Assembly (NCBI GenBank): GCA_949293595.1
Contig: CASFDW010000004.1
Coordinates: 1 to 55,193 of the forward strand
Direction of reading: 5' to 3'
From: an uncultured Spirochaetales bacterium
GTDB lineage: Bacteria > Spirochaetota > Spirochaetia > Sphaerochaetales > Sphaerochaetaceae
Length of the DNA stretch: 55,193 nucleotides
Position numbers and translations under genes: made by a program. The notes under the pieces are model-generated. The model was given only the letters and a program-made list of their open reading frames with translations. It did no database searches and had not been told where the DNA came from. This document shows positions 8,451 through 17,017 of this stretch, one piece after another. Every line of letters begins with the position of its first letter. Within the stretch, counting starts at the first letter, position 1.

Positions 8451-9526
8451 GGAAGAAGAATTTCTTTGCAGGTCCGTCGGTTCTTCCGGTGGAGGTTCTG
8501 GAGCAGCTGAGGGATCAGCTGGTTGATTATGAGGGGCAGGGGCTTTCCATGATCGAAGCCTCCCATCGTGGTGGGATGTTCGAGGAGATGTACGACGGAT
8601 GTCTCGCCCTCTTCAGGGAGCTTCTGGGCGTCCCTGATGATTATGATGTTTATTTCCTCGGAGGTGGGGCCACCCTCCAGTTCACAATGATACCGACAAA
8701 CTTCCTCCTCAAGGGAAGGCATGCCGATTACACGAAGACCGGCACATGGAGCAACAAGGCCTGCTCTGATGCCATGAAGCTCGGAGATGTCAATGTTGTC
8801 TTCGACGACAAGGCGGGCAACTACACGACGCTTCCGGATCCGAAGACCCTCAAGCCCTCCGAAGGATCCTGCTACATGTATATCTGTGCCAACGAGACGA
8901 TTGGCGGCATAGAGTGGCAGGAATTCCCGGATACCGGAGACGTTCCGCTCATCTGCGACATGTCCTCCGATATCCTTTCCCGTCCTGTCGACGTTAAGAA
9001 GTTCGCAATGATCTACGGCGGAGTTCAGAAGAACCTTGGACCGGCTGGCGCCACGTTCATAATAATGCGCCGAGACATGCTTGAAAGGAGGAACGAAGGA
9101 CTTACTGCATACATGGACTACGGACTCCATGCGAAGGACAAGGGACTTTACAACACACCTCCTGTATTCAGCATCTGGGCTGTCAAGCTCGTGCTCGAGT
9201 GGATCAAGAGGAACGGCGGGGCGGAAGGCATGCAGAAGAGGGCGGCTGAAAAGAGCAAGCTGATCTACGATGTCATCGATTCCTCCGATTTCTTCCGTTC
9301 TCCCGTCGATCCGCGCTACAGGTCAAAGATGAACATAGTGTTCCGCCTTCCCAGCGAGGATCTCGAGAAGCAGTTTGTCGCTGAAAGCACGAAGGCAGGC
9401 ATGCTGGGCCTGAAAGGCCACAGGAGCGTCGGCGGTCTCAGGGCAAGCGTCTACAACGCGCTTCCTCTCGAGGATGTCGTGGCCCTCAGGGATTTCATGA
9501 AGGAATTTGAAAGAAAGAACGGGTGA
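8447..9526 (+). CDS. serC: Phosphoserine aminotransferase
   Basis: SerC converts phosphohydroxypyruvate and glutamate to phosphoserine, the second step of the serine pathway, using PLP. The 359-aa length is normal for the family. It begins KKNFFAGPSVLPVEVLEQL, as in SerC proteins, contains GLSMIEASHRG, and has the PLP lysine in YGGVQKNLGPAG. It ends with the substrate-binding GLKGHRSVGGLRASVYNA. ATGA overlap with serA shows coupled translation. No serB is present in the window. Confidence 0.96.
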   Translation: MRKKNFFAGPSVLPVEVLEQLRDQLVDYEGQGLSMIEASHRGGMFEEMYDGCLALFRELLGVPDDYDVYFLGGGATLQFTMIPTNFLLKGRHADYTKTGTWSNKACSDAMKLGDVNVVFDDKAGNYTTLPDPKTLKPSEGSCYMYICANETIGGIEWQEFPDTGDVPLICDMSSDILSRPVDVKKFAMIYGGVQKNLGPAGATFIIMRRDMLERRNEGLTAYMDYGLHAKDKGLYNTPPVFSIWAVKLVLEWIKRNGGAEGMQKRAAEKSKLIYDVIDSSDFFRSPVDPRYRSKMNIVFRLPSEDLEKQFVAESTKAGMLGLKGHRSVGGLRASVYNALPLEDVVALRDFMKEFERKNG

Positions 9527-9528
9527 TT

Positions 9529-9984
9529 ATGATTAAGAGGATAGATGATACCAACAAGGCCATAATCAAACAGCTGTGCGATGGACGCAAGGCTTTTTCG
9601 GCCATCGCCGATGAGCTGATGATCACGGAGAACACCGTGAGAAGCAGGGTGAACAAGATGATCGACGAGGGGATTCTCAAGATCACCGGACTTGTGAATC
9701 CGGAGGAAATCCCCGGATTGCAGGTGGTGATGATGGGGGTCAAGCTCAAGACTCTTGACCTTGAGAGGAAAGCGAAGGAGTTCTCTGCCCTCCGCGGGGT
9801 GATAAGCGCCGCCGTGGTCACTGGCAGATACGACCTGATAGTCCAGCTCATAATCTGCGAGGATGAGAATCTGTCCCTGCTGGACTTTTTCAAGCACGAG
9901 CTTGTCAGGATAGGGGATATCCTGGAGGTCGAGACATTCGTTGTCTACCAGTCGCATAATCTCATGGTGCCTTATATCATCTGA
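9529..9984 (+). CDS. Lrp/AsnC family transcriptional regulator
   Basis: The 151-aa protein has an AsnC-type winged helix near the start (IDDTNKAIIKQL, then FSAIADELMITENTVRSRVNKMIDEGIL) and a C-terminal RAM/ligand domain (VVTGRYDLIVQLIICED). These regulators sense amino acids as octamers. It directly follows serC; a GTG two codons upstream overlaps the serC stop, and the ATG at 9529 is chosen because family members begin a few residues before LDDTD. Its position makes it a candidate regulator of serA-serC, but no operator could be assigned. Confidence 0.85.
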   Translation: MIKRIDDTNKAIIKQLCDGRKAFSAIADELMITENTVRSRVNKMIDEGILKITGLVNPEEIPGLQVVMMGVKLKTLDLERKAKEFSALRGVISAAVVTGRYDLIVQLIICEDENLSLLDFFKHELVRIGDILEVETFVVYQSHNLMVPYII

Positions 9985-9998
9985 ATCCCGTCTGTATG

Positions 9999-10019
9999 GC
10001 GCCTTCGGCTCGAAGGCGC
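9999..10019 (+). repeat. Perfect stem-loop after the Lrp gene
   Basis: GCGCCTTC and GAAGGCGC form a perfect eight-pair stem with a five-base loop. It lacks a T tract and precedes the true terminator by a few bases, so it may stabilise the 3' end or pause polymerase. Confidence 0.6.
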
Positions 10020-10026
10020 ACCCCCG

Positions 10027-10061
10027 GGCTGCCTCCTTCTTATGGATGGCGGCCTTTTTTT
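10027..10061 (+). terminator. Rho-independent terminator of the serine operon
   Basis: GGCTGCC pairs with GGCGGCC (one G-U pair) and is followed by seven T. Confidence 0.75.
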
Positions 10062-10135
10062 CCGCTTTGCCACTGTTTTTGCTCCATATCGTCCTCCATT
10101 CGGGTAAAACAAGTGAAAAAAAGCATGCTTCATGA

Positions 10136-10150
10136 TATAATCCGTATAAT
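10136..10150 (+). promoter_or_regulatory. Tandem TATAAT boxes before the DHOD-like gene
   Basis: Two exact TATAAT hexamers start at 10136 and 10145. The first leaves room for a short leader containing the AGGAGG at 10153-10158. No good -35 is visible. Confidence 0.4.
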
Positions 10151-10163
10151 CCAGGAGGAAAAA

Positions 10164-11141
10164 ATGGCTTCATTAGATACAATGTATATGGGGATAAGGC
10201 TTTCCAGTCCTGTAATCATAGCCTCATCGCCTTTGACCAGCAGCATCGAAAATCTTGAGAAGTGCGAGAAGGCGGGGGCCGGGGCTGTCGTGCTCAAAAG
10301 CCTTTTCGAGGAACAGGTTGAGAAGGAGGCGTCCCGGGAACATGAGGAGGCTTCAGATTATCTCACCCATTCCGACAGCGACCTTTATTTCCAGTCGATG
10401 GCCAAGGACTATTACATAGACAAGTACATGGAGCTTCTGATGGAAGCGAAGAAGAGGCTTTCCATACCTGTCATCGCCTCGATAAACTGCAACAGCATAA
10501 ACACGTGGATCGACTATGCCGACCGGTTCGTCAGCTGCGGCGCCGACGCCATCGAGCTGAACTACTATCCAATAGCATCGGACAGTTCCGTATCCGGGGA
10601 GAAGGTCGACAGGAACCTGTTCGAATTTGCAAAGACTGCCCGCAAGAGGATCTCATGCCCGCTGTCGCTGAAGATCGGCTCCAGGTATTCATCGCTTTCG
10701 TACGTCATCAGGAAACTGGATGAGACAGGAATAAACTCCCTCGTGCTTTTCAACCGGGCATTCCGTCCCGACATAGATCTGGAGGAGCTGGGCTTCACGC
10801 ACACGAACCCGCTTTCCTCGAGCGAGGAGTATGCCGAAACGCTTCGGTGGACCGCACTTATGAGCGCGGAGGTCGGGCTGGACATAGCCGCCAACACGGG
10901 CATACATGATGCCTCGTCCGCAATAAAGATGATCCTGGCAGGAGCGAAGGCGGTCGAGATCTGTTCGGTCGTGATCAAGAACGGTTTCGATGCGGTTTCC
11001 GCGATGAACGACGGCATCAGGTCGTTCATGGACAGGAAGGGATATTCCCGCATATCCGATTTCACCGCACTTCTGGCGCAGGAGAACCGTGAGGACGGCG
11101 ATGCCTGGGAAAGGGTTCAGTTTCTCAAGACAATAAAGTGA
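10164..11141 (+). CDS. Dihydroorotate dehydrogenase-like flavoprotein
   Basis: The 325-aa protein follows the TIM-barrel pattern of class 1 dihydroorotate dehydrogenases: MYMGIRLSSPVIIASSPLT, AGAGAVVLKSLFEEQ, IASINCNS, ADAIELNYYP, CPLSLKIGSR and, at the phosphate site, IAANTGIHDASSAIKMILAGAKAVEICS. Members of this diverged group occur in Bacteroidota and spirochaetes, and their substrate has not been settled. Catalytic Cys/Ser usage cannot be fixed by eye, so a role in pyrimidine synthesis is not assured. AGGAGG six bases before the ATG fixes the start; the frame is open far upstream across the terminator. It is followed ten bases later by an acyltransferase. Confidence 0.8.
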   Translation: MASLDTMYMGIRLSSPVIIASSPLTSSIENLEKCEKAGAGAVVLKSLFEEQVEKEASREHEEASDYLTHSDSDLYFQSMAKDYYIDKYMELLMEAKKRLSIPVIASINCNSINTWIDYADRFVSCGADAIELNYYPIASDSSVSGEKVDRNLFEFAKTARKRISCPLSLKIGSRYSSLSYVIRKLDETGINSLVLFNRAFRPDIDLEELGFTHTNPLSSSEEYAETLRWTALMSAEVGLDIAANTGIHDASSAIKMILAGAKAVEICSVVIKNGFDAVSAMNDGIRSFMDRKGYSRISDFTALLAQENREDGDAWERVQFLKTIK

Positions 11142-11151
11142 GGCCTGGCGT

Positions 11152-12273
11152 ATGGACAACGAAAAATACAGGGACATAGCCCCGTACAAGGGCGAGGATT
11201 TCATGGCCGCCTTGGCGAGGCTCGTATCTTCCGCCGACAAGCTCAAGGGTTTTGTATCCAATCTCATCGGAAAGAACGACCCGCGCAGGGATCTGTTCAT
11301 GGATTTCATCGCATCATCCTCGTCGAAGATAAGATGTTACGACGATTTCCAACGGATTATAACCGCAGGGGTCCTCATCCCTACAATAGTGAAATCGACG
11401 ATAAGCGAATTCACCACCAGCGGGGCTGAGAACCTGGACCCGTCCCTTTCGTATCTGTTCGTTTCGACGCACAGGGACATCGTCCTGGATTGCGCGTTGA
11501 CCGATTATGCGCTTCTTCTCAATGGAAAGCCGCTATGCCAGATGGCGTTCGGGGACAATCTGATCACAAGCCAGTTCGTGGGCGACCTGCTCCGTCTCAA
11601 TGGCGGGATCATAGTCAAACGTGATCTTCCGATGAGGGAGAAATACATCGAGTCCATAAGACTGAGCGAGTATTTCGTGGACACGGTGGTCGATGACAAC
11701 ATATCCGTCTGGGTCGCCCAGAAAAGCGGAAGGAGCAAGGATGGGATAGACATGACCCATCCTGCGATCATCAAGATGCTCTATCTGTCACAAAAGAGCA
11801 AGGGAGTGGGTTTTTCCGAACTCATCGGAAAGCTGCGCATAGTGCCCTTGGCGATATCCTACGAATATAATCCGAACGATATCAACATGAGCCGTGAGGA
11901 GGTCGCAATAATCGAGAAGGGCTCGTACAACAAGAAGAAGTACGAGGACGTGGTTTCCATGATGAAGGGAATCAAGGGCTACAAGGGCCGGACCCACGTG
12001 GCCTTCGGAACCCCTCTTCCCGGCTGTTACGATAAGCCGGACGAGGTTGCGGCCGAGATAGACAGGCAGATCCATCTGAACTACAGGCTCTGGGACACTA
12101 ATTATTTCGCATACGACCATCTGGAGGGTTCCTGCAGGTTCAAGGACAGGTACGAGGGTTTCGACGGGGATGCGTTCCTTGCAAGGCTTGCACATCTGTC
12201 GGACCACGTCAGGAGGTTCGTGCTCGACAGCTATGCGAACCCCGTACGCAAATACATCGAGGCGTCGACCTGA
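11152..12273 (+). CDS. Glycerophospholipid acyltransferase (PlsC/PlsB-like)
   Basis: The 373-aa protein has the four blocks of glycerol-phosphate acyltransferases. Motif I is FVSTHRDIVLDCAL, with the catalytic His. GGIIVKRDLPMREKY is motif II, WVAQKSGRSKDG replaces the usual FPEGTRS of motif III, and VPLAISYEYNP is motif IV. The HRDIVLD form and KSGRSKDG are typical of a sub-group in Bacteroidota and spirochaetes. It probably acylates glycerol-3-phosphate or lysophosphatidate in membrane lipid synthesis. No transmembrane helix is obvious, so it may be peripherally bound. Its stop shares bases with the next ATG. Confidence 0.8.
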   Translation: MDNEKYRDIAPYKGEDFMAALARLVSSADKLKGFVSNLIGKNDPRRDLFMDFIASSSSKIRCYDDFQRIITAGVLIPTIVKSTISEFTTSGAENLDPSLSYLFVSTHRDIVLDCALTDYALLLNGKPLCQMAFGDNLITSQFVGDLLRLNGGIIVKRDLPMREKYIESIRLSEYFVDTVVDDNISVWVAQKSGRSKDGIDMTHPAIIKMLYLSQKSKGVGFSELIGKLRIVPLAISYEYNPNDINMSREEVAIIEKGSYNKKKYEDVVSMMKGIKGYKGRTHVAFGTPLPGCYDKPDEVAAEIDRQIHLNYRLWDTNYFAYDHLEGSCRFKDRYEGFDGDAFLARLAHLSDHVRRFVLDSYANPVRKYIEAST

Positions 12274-12812
12274 TGGCCAGGTTGCTCGCATCGGCCGTTC
12301 TGCTCCTCCTTGCCGCCTCCTGCGCCAGGGAGGAATTTTTCATATCCTCCGAGGCTCTGAGGCTTGAGAAGAGGGATGATGTTTCCCGTCTCGAGCTCTT
12401 GATGTCGTTCAGCGACATGGAAAGCTCCTATAGCGCGACCGTCACATCCCCTTCCTCGCTTCTTGTGTGGGAGGCACCGCTGGAGAAGGGCGGGGACGGG
12501 TTCTTCCATGCATGGCTGGACATAACACCGGGAGCTTCCTTTGAAAAAGGTGGGTACGATGTCTCCGTGCTCTCATCCTCAGGAGCGGAGGCCGGGACGG
12601 AGGTTTTCTTCAGCCATGATGCTGTCCATGTTTTCGTGGACGCAGACGGATGCATTTCCTCCGGAGGCTACGAGGTTGAGGCCGTTTTACAGGACGGATC
12701 CGAGAAAAAGCTTTCCGACGGGGAGAGCGCCGACGGTGTCGTCGGGGCCTATGTCACGGACCTGGAGGGAAACCGGTTTTATTTCACTTTGTCCGGCCGA
12801 CCATCTCCCTGA
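12273..12812 (+). CDS. Hypothetical lipoprotein
   Basis: The 179-aa product has a short hydrophobic leader ending in the lipobox LAASC (Cys at residue 17), so it should be lipid-anchored on the periplasmic side. The rest is rich in beta-strand-like segments (SLLVWEAPLEKGGDGFFHAWLDI, DAVHVFVDADGCISSGGYEVEAVL), with no family I recognise. It starts on the stop codon of the acyltransferase, so it is cotranscribed with it. Its end overlaps the convergent mutL by 29 bases. Confidence 0.7.
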   Translation: MARLLASAVLLLLAASCAREEFFISSEALRLEKRDDVSRLELLMSFSDMESSYSATVTSPSSLLVWEAPLEKGGDGFFHAWLDITPGASFEKGGYDVSVLSSSGAEAGTEVFFSHDAVHVFVDADGCISSGGYEVEAVLQDGSEKKLSDGESADGVVGAYVTDLEGNRFYFTLSGRPSP

Positions 12813-14580
12813 GGTCCTTCTCACCGAGTCTGATGAGGAATGTCCTGCCATGGGGGCATGCCGGCTCCTTCAGGCCGAACACCTTCCTCACCAGCTCCTC
12901 GGCGCTGTATCTGTCGATCTCGTCCCCCGCCTTTATTGCGGCACGGCATGCAATCACGGCGAAAATCCCGCTTTCAAGCTCCTTCTCGTCACCTGTGTTG
13001 TTTGAAATGAAATCCACAACCTGTGACTCTATCTGCCTCGCCACGGCCGGAAGGGCAGTTATCTCCCACCTCTCCGGACCGGTCCTGGCGATCATTATCC
13101 CCAGCTTGGTGTATATGTAGGAATACGTGGAGAGGAATTCGTCCACGTCCTTCTCGACCTCGAGCTGTATCGGTACGAGAAGCTTCTGTACAGTGGTCTG
13201 TCCGAGCAGTTCGTCATATATTATCCTTTCATGTGCCGCATGCTGGTCTATGAAGTACAGCTCGCCGTCCTTTTCGGCAATGAGGAACAGATTGAAGGCC
13301 TGCCCGATGTATCTGAACTCCAGTCCGTCACATCCGGACTTTTCCTCCGGGCATGACTCCGTACTTCCTGCGGCTTCGGTCCTGATCCTTTTCAGCTCCT
13401 TGGCCTTTTCAATCCAGGAACTGTCCTCCGGTCTTCTAACGGGGTTTGTGACGAACGCCGCACCTGGGGATGATACATGCCGGGCTGATCCGGTCCACAG
13501 CTTGCCTGAAGCATTGTTGAATGCCGGTTGCGATTTCGTGGGGATGTCGAGGCTGAGTTCGTTCTGCACCGCCTTTATTTCGGGAATGCGCCGTGGAACC
13601 CCGTTCTGCAACAGCAGCGTGATGGCATGGTGTATCTCTGCATGGTTTCTGAGCTTCACCTCCCTTTTTGCCGGATGGATGTTGAAATCGACGAGCTCCG
13701 GATCATCGTTTATGAACACGCAGGCGTATGGGAAAGAACCGCCTGGTAGCAGCTCCCCATATCCGTACGCCACAGCCTGTACCAGCGAGTACTCGTCCAC
13801 GGCCCGCCCGTTGACGTAGATGCGGATCTCCTTCCTGTCGCTTCGGTGCATTGCGCTGGAAGTACAGACGATGTCCAACCTGTAATTCTCACCGTTTCCC
13901 TTGAGATGCAGCACGTCCGCATCCTGGATGCCTGAAGGCCTGTAGAGCATCATTATCCGTTCCTTGAGGGACGAGGTCCTTTCATAGCTGAGCTTCAACG
14001 CTCCGTCGCTGTACAATTTGAATCCAATTTCCGGATATGCGAGCGCCTTCGATATCACAAGGTTCCTGCATAGCTGCGCCTCCGTCTGGGCCCGTTTCAA
14101 AAACGACCTGCGGGCGGGTATTTCGGCAAACAGGTTACTGGCGCATACGGTGGTGCCTTTGATCGGGGAGGACTGGGTTATCGTGCCTCTCACCCCGTTG
14201 TCGATCGTGATGCTGTTCGTTTTTCCAGTAGAACCGTCCATGCTCCTGATTGTGAGCCCGCTCACGCTTGCGATGGAGTAGAGCGCCTCCCCACGGAAGC
14301 CCAGTGTCCTTATCCTGTACAGGTCCCCGTCCTCCTTTATCTTGCTTGTTGCATGCCGGCTGGCGATGATTTCAAGGTCCTCCCTGGATATTCCGCCTCC
14401 GTTGTCGGAAACGCATATGCTGTCGACACCGCCTCCCTCGATGCTTATCTCTATTTCGGTTGCCGCGGCGTCTATGGCATTGTCAAGGAATTCCCTGAGA
14501 ACCGACTCCGGGCGTTCTATTACTTCCCCCGCGGCGATTCTCGAAGAGAGCAGGGGTGATAAGAGGTTTATGTTCTGCAT
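12784..14580 (-). CDS. mutL: DNA mismatch repair protein MutL
   Basis: MutL couples MutS mismatch recognition to strand incision. The 598-aa protein has the GHKL ATPase domain (LLSSRIAAGEVIERPESV, EFLDNAIDAAA, VSDNGGGI, TLGFRGEAL) and a transducer domain with FNIHPAKREVKLRN. Its C-terminal domain has the endonuclease metal motif DQHAAHERIIYDE, plus ACRAAIKAGD and CPHGRTF. It should therefore nick DNA itself, as in organisms without MutH. MQNINLLSP is the natural N-terminus; the fifteen codons upstream lie between genes. It sits 41 bases downstream of the barrel gene and is probably in the same transcript. Confidence 0.96.
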   Translation of the reverse strand: MQNINLLSPLLSSRIAAGEVIERPESVLREFLDNAIDAAATEIEISIEGGGVDSICVSDNGGGISREDLEIIASRHATSKIKEDGDLYRIRTLGFRGEALYSIASVSGLTIRSMDGSTGKTNSITIDNGVRGTITQSSPIKGTTVCASNLFAEIPARRSFLKRAQTEAQLCRNLVISKALAYPEIGFKLYSDGALKLSYERTSSLKERIMMLYRPSGIQDADVLHLKGNGENYRLDIVCTSSAMHRSDRKEIRIYVNGRAVDEYSLVQAVAYGYGELLPGGSFPYACVFINDDPELVDFNIHPAKREVKLRNHAEIHHAITLLLQNGVPRRIPEIKAVQNELSLDIPTKSQPAFNNASGKLWTGSARHVSSPGAAFVTNPVRRPEDSSWIEKAKELKRIRTEAAGSTESCPEEKSGCDGLEFRYIGQAFNLFLIAEKDGELYFIDQHAAHERIIYDELLGQTTVQKLLVPIQLEVEKDVDEFLSTYSYIYTKLGIMIARTGPERWEITALPAVARQIESQVVDFISNNTGDEKELESGIFAVIACRAAIKAGDEIDRYSAEELVRKVFGLKEPACPHGRTFLIRLGEKDLREMVGRTK

Positions 14581-14621
14581 TGCATTTTCTGCCTTACGGC
14601 TCCTCCTGTAAGATGCTGTTG

Positions 14622-16958
14622 TCAAAATCCTATGCGCGTCTTCACCTTGAACATCGGCGCCACCTCGACCAGGTTGTATGAATTCATGTACCGGCCCTTC
14701 TCATATATTGCACCTGTTCCGAATGTGGCTTCAAGACTCATGTTGTCGAATTCCTTCAAAAGTGACACCGAGTAGATCGTATTGCTGCTGTTGAAGTATT
14801 CCTCGAACTGGAAAACCGTGCCGAGCGTGGATATGAAGTCCATCCTCGATATCTGGAAGCTGATTCCGACACCGTTGGGGATCATATAGTTGAATTTGAT
14901 CGTGAACATGTCGCCGGCATAACTGTTGAAATCCCTGAAAACCGATACGATGTTGGGCATCGAGTATTTCACTATGAGTCCGATGAAGTCGAAATCAAGG
15001 CTGAAATCCGCGACCAGGTACGCGGATATCCCTTCAACGTCGGTGTTGGGTTTCTCCTTGTCGGGATTCAGGCTGGTGAAGGCGTTGTATGTGTTCGGGT
15101 TGAGCCTGCCGGAATTGATGCCTCCCGAAAGTCCTATGGACATGTTGCTGCGGTGCCATTCGAGTTCCGCTCCCAACAGATAGCCGAAAAACCGGTTGTT
15201 GTCGAAATCGTATACGATCCTTATGTCCGTGGGTATCCCGTCGACGTACCTTGCGGAAAGCTCGCTGTAGGCATAGAAGGAGAATTCAAGCTTCCTTTCC
15301 ATCAGGGGCTGGAACCATGATATTCCTATGAACGTCGTGATCCCGTAGTTGTCCATGTCCTTCGCGACCACCTCGGTCGGCGCGTTTATCAGCAATCCGC
15401 CGCCGTCGGAATCGAATGGGTATATTCCGAGCGACAGGTCGATTATCCTGGGTGCCTCCAAATCGTCCACGTATGCTCCAAGCGTCATGTTGTGGAAATT
15501 CAGTGCGGCATCGAGGCTAAGCGCGTCGAAGGATCTGTAGTTGTCGAAAAAGATGCCGTTGCGTATCGAGCTCCTGTCCGCATTAAGGCGGAAGAATGAA
15601 TCGTCGTTCCCGATATTGATGTGCTCGACCAGCTGGAAGACATCCGTGATCGAGTCGAACAGATCGTCCAGATCGTTTATCTCCTTCGCAATATCCCACC
15701 AGCCGTCAGCCTTCGTGCTCGTAAGGGCGAAGCCGTCCTTCTGCAGTTCAAGATTGAAAGGGAATCTGAAGGCGATGTTGTATGTGTCGCCTCCGAAGAA
15801 GATGATCGGAGTCAGTATGAAATAGGTCCGTTGCCCCATCTTCTTGTCGAATCCCAGGTCGAACTTCAGGTCCACGAACCTTCCATCCCCCCTGGTGCTG
15901 TTGATGTTGTCGATGTCTATCAGGGCCAGGGACGATGAGAATCCAAGCTGTGGCCTGCCGTCGAGGACCCGGAAGCTGAGTTCCGATTTCAGACTTCCGG
16001 TCTGCGTCTTTATCCCGATGAAATAGTCGCTTGACTTGAAGAACCCGTTTCTCGGATCCCCCTGCCTCCTGGCACCGAGAAGAAAGTCTATGTTGCCAAG
16101 CTTGAAACCCAGGCTTATGTCCAGGTAGGCGTTATCAAGGTCGAACCTCTCTGTTTCCGGATCGAAATCGATGAAGGTGTTGAGCGATATGTCGAAGTAT
16201 CTGGTGGATATGTCGCTGTCCAGAAAGAAGGCGACTCCGCCTGCTCCTGCAGAAGAGAAGTTCTGATTGAACATGTTGTAACGGATTTCCTTTCCCTGTA
16301 CCATCGCTCCGATGCTTATCATCACGTCCTCATAGGAGAAGGGGATTCCGAAATAGAATGCGTGGTCGTTTTTGTCCCTTATCCCGTCGGCACACGATAT
16401 TGCATGTATGTATCCGATCCTTAGGGACAGGATGAACGGATCCAGACCGATGATTGGAACATCGACATGGAGAGAGGGAAACAGACCGGAGTTTCCGGCT
16501 CCCCCGTATGAGAAGCGTCCCATCATGGAGAAATTGAGCGAAAGTGGCCATGCGCTGAACGGAACCGCCTCCAGCCGCATTCCGGAGATTATTTTCGGAT
16601 CCGGTCCGTCATAATCTGAAAATGACAGATCCTCGGCGAAAACGCGGAATGAGAACATCCTTCCTGAATAGTCGATATCCAGACTGAGTTTCTCGTCAAC
16701 GCCGTCCCATTCATGCACCACGCCCGGGAAGAGGCCGAGTTCGTCGCCCAAAAGAGGGGTTGTCCTGTTCAAAGCTACGGTGAATCTTTCATCAGCGGAC
16801 ACATATTCGAGTCCGTTGAGAAACGATAGACCGTAGCTAAGCCAAAAAGGGAGCGTACCCCCTTCGCTCCCGATTGCCCCTGTCATGCTGTTCATGTCTA
16901 TTGAAAAGAACAAATTGAAGCCGCCGATCCCAATCGAGGGGATGACGGCGGCCATCAT
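14622..16958 (-). CDS. Large beta-barrel domain, 3' part of a frameshifted surface protein
   Basis: From the ATG this frame encodes 778 aa of alternating polar/hydrophobic strands with many aromatic girdle residues and a C-terminal ...MFKVKTRIGF, ending in Phe like outer-membrane barrels. It has no signal peptide. The frame is open 25 codons further upstream, to a TGA at 17034-17036. That part reads KIGFDAELRFRAYADSATGESD, which is clearly barrel-like sequence and joins the end of the preceding secreted protein across a run of nine A. One extra A would fuse both frames into a protein of about 1139 aa. A GGAG eight bases before the ATG could allow separate translation, but then the product could not be exported. 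I regard it as the 3' half of one gene. Confidence 0.7.
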   Translation of the reverse strand: MMAAVIPSIGIGGFNLFFSIDMNSMTGAIGSEGGTLPFWLSYGLSFLNGLEYVSADERFTVALNRTTPLLGDELGLFPGVVHEWDGVDEKLSLDIDYSGRMFSFRVFAEDLSFSDYDGPDPKIISGMRLEAVPFSAWPLSLNFSMMGRFSYGGAGNSGLFPSLHVDVPIIGLDPFILSLRIGYIHAISCADGIRDKNDHAFYFGIPFSYEDVMISIGAMVQGKEIRYNMFNQNFSSAGAGGVAFFLDSDISTRYFDISLNTFIDFDPETERFDLDNAYLDISLGFKLGNIDFLLGARRQGDPRNGFFKSSDYFIGIKTQTGSLKSELSFRVLDGRPQLGFSSSLALIDIDNINSTRGDGRFVDLKFDLGFDKKMGQRTYFILTPIIFFGGDTYNIAFRFPFNLELQKDGFALTSTKADGWWDIAKEINDLDDLFDSITDVFQLVEHINIGNDDSFFRLNADRSSIRNGIFFDNYRSFDALSLDAALNFHNMTLGAYVDDLEAPRIIDLSLGIYPFDSDGGGLLINAPTEVVAKDMDNYGITTFIGISWFQPLMERKLEFSFYAYSELSARYVDGIPTDIRIVYDFDNNRFFGYLLGAELEWHRSNMSIGLSGGINSGRLNPNTYNAFTSLNPDKEKPNTDVEGISAYLVADFSLDFDFIGLIVKYSMPNIVSVFRDFNSYAGDMFTIKFNYMIPNGVGISFQISRMDFISTLGTVFQFEEYFNSSNTIYSVSLLKEFDNMSLEATFGTGAIYEKGRYMNSYNLVEVAPMFKVKTRIGF

Positions 16959-17017
16959 GTCTGATTCTCCGGTTGCGCTGTCCGCGTAGGCCCTGAACCT
17001 TAATTCAGCGTCGAACC

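Noticed and set aside
10121..10130. Palindrome AAGCATGCTT upstream of the DHOD-like gene as an operator
   Set aside because: Too short, no spacer and no second copy elsewhere; a chance match is likely.
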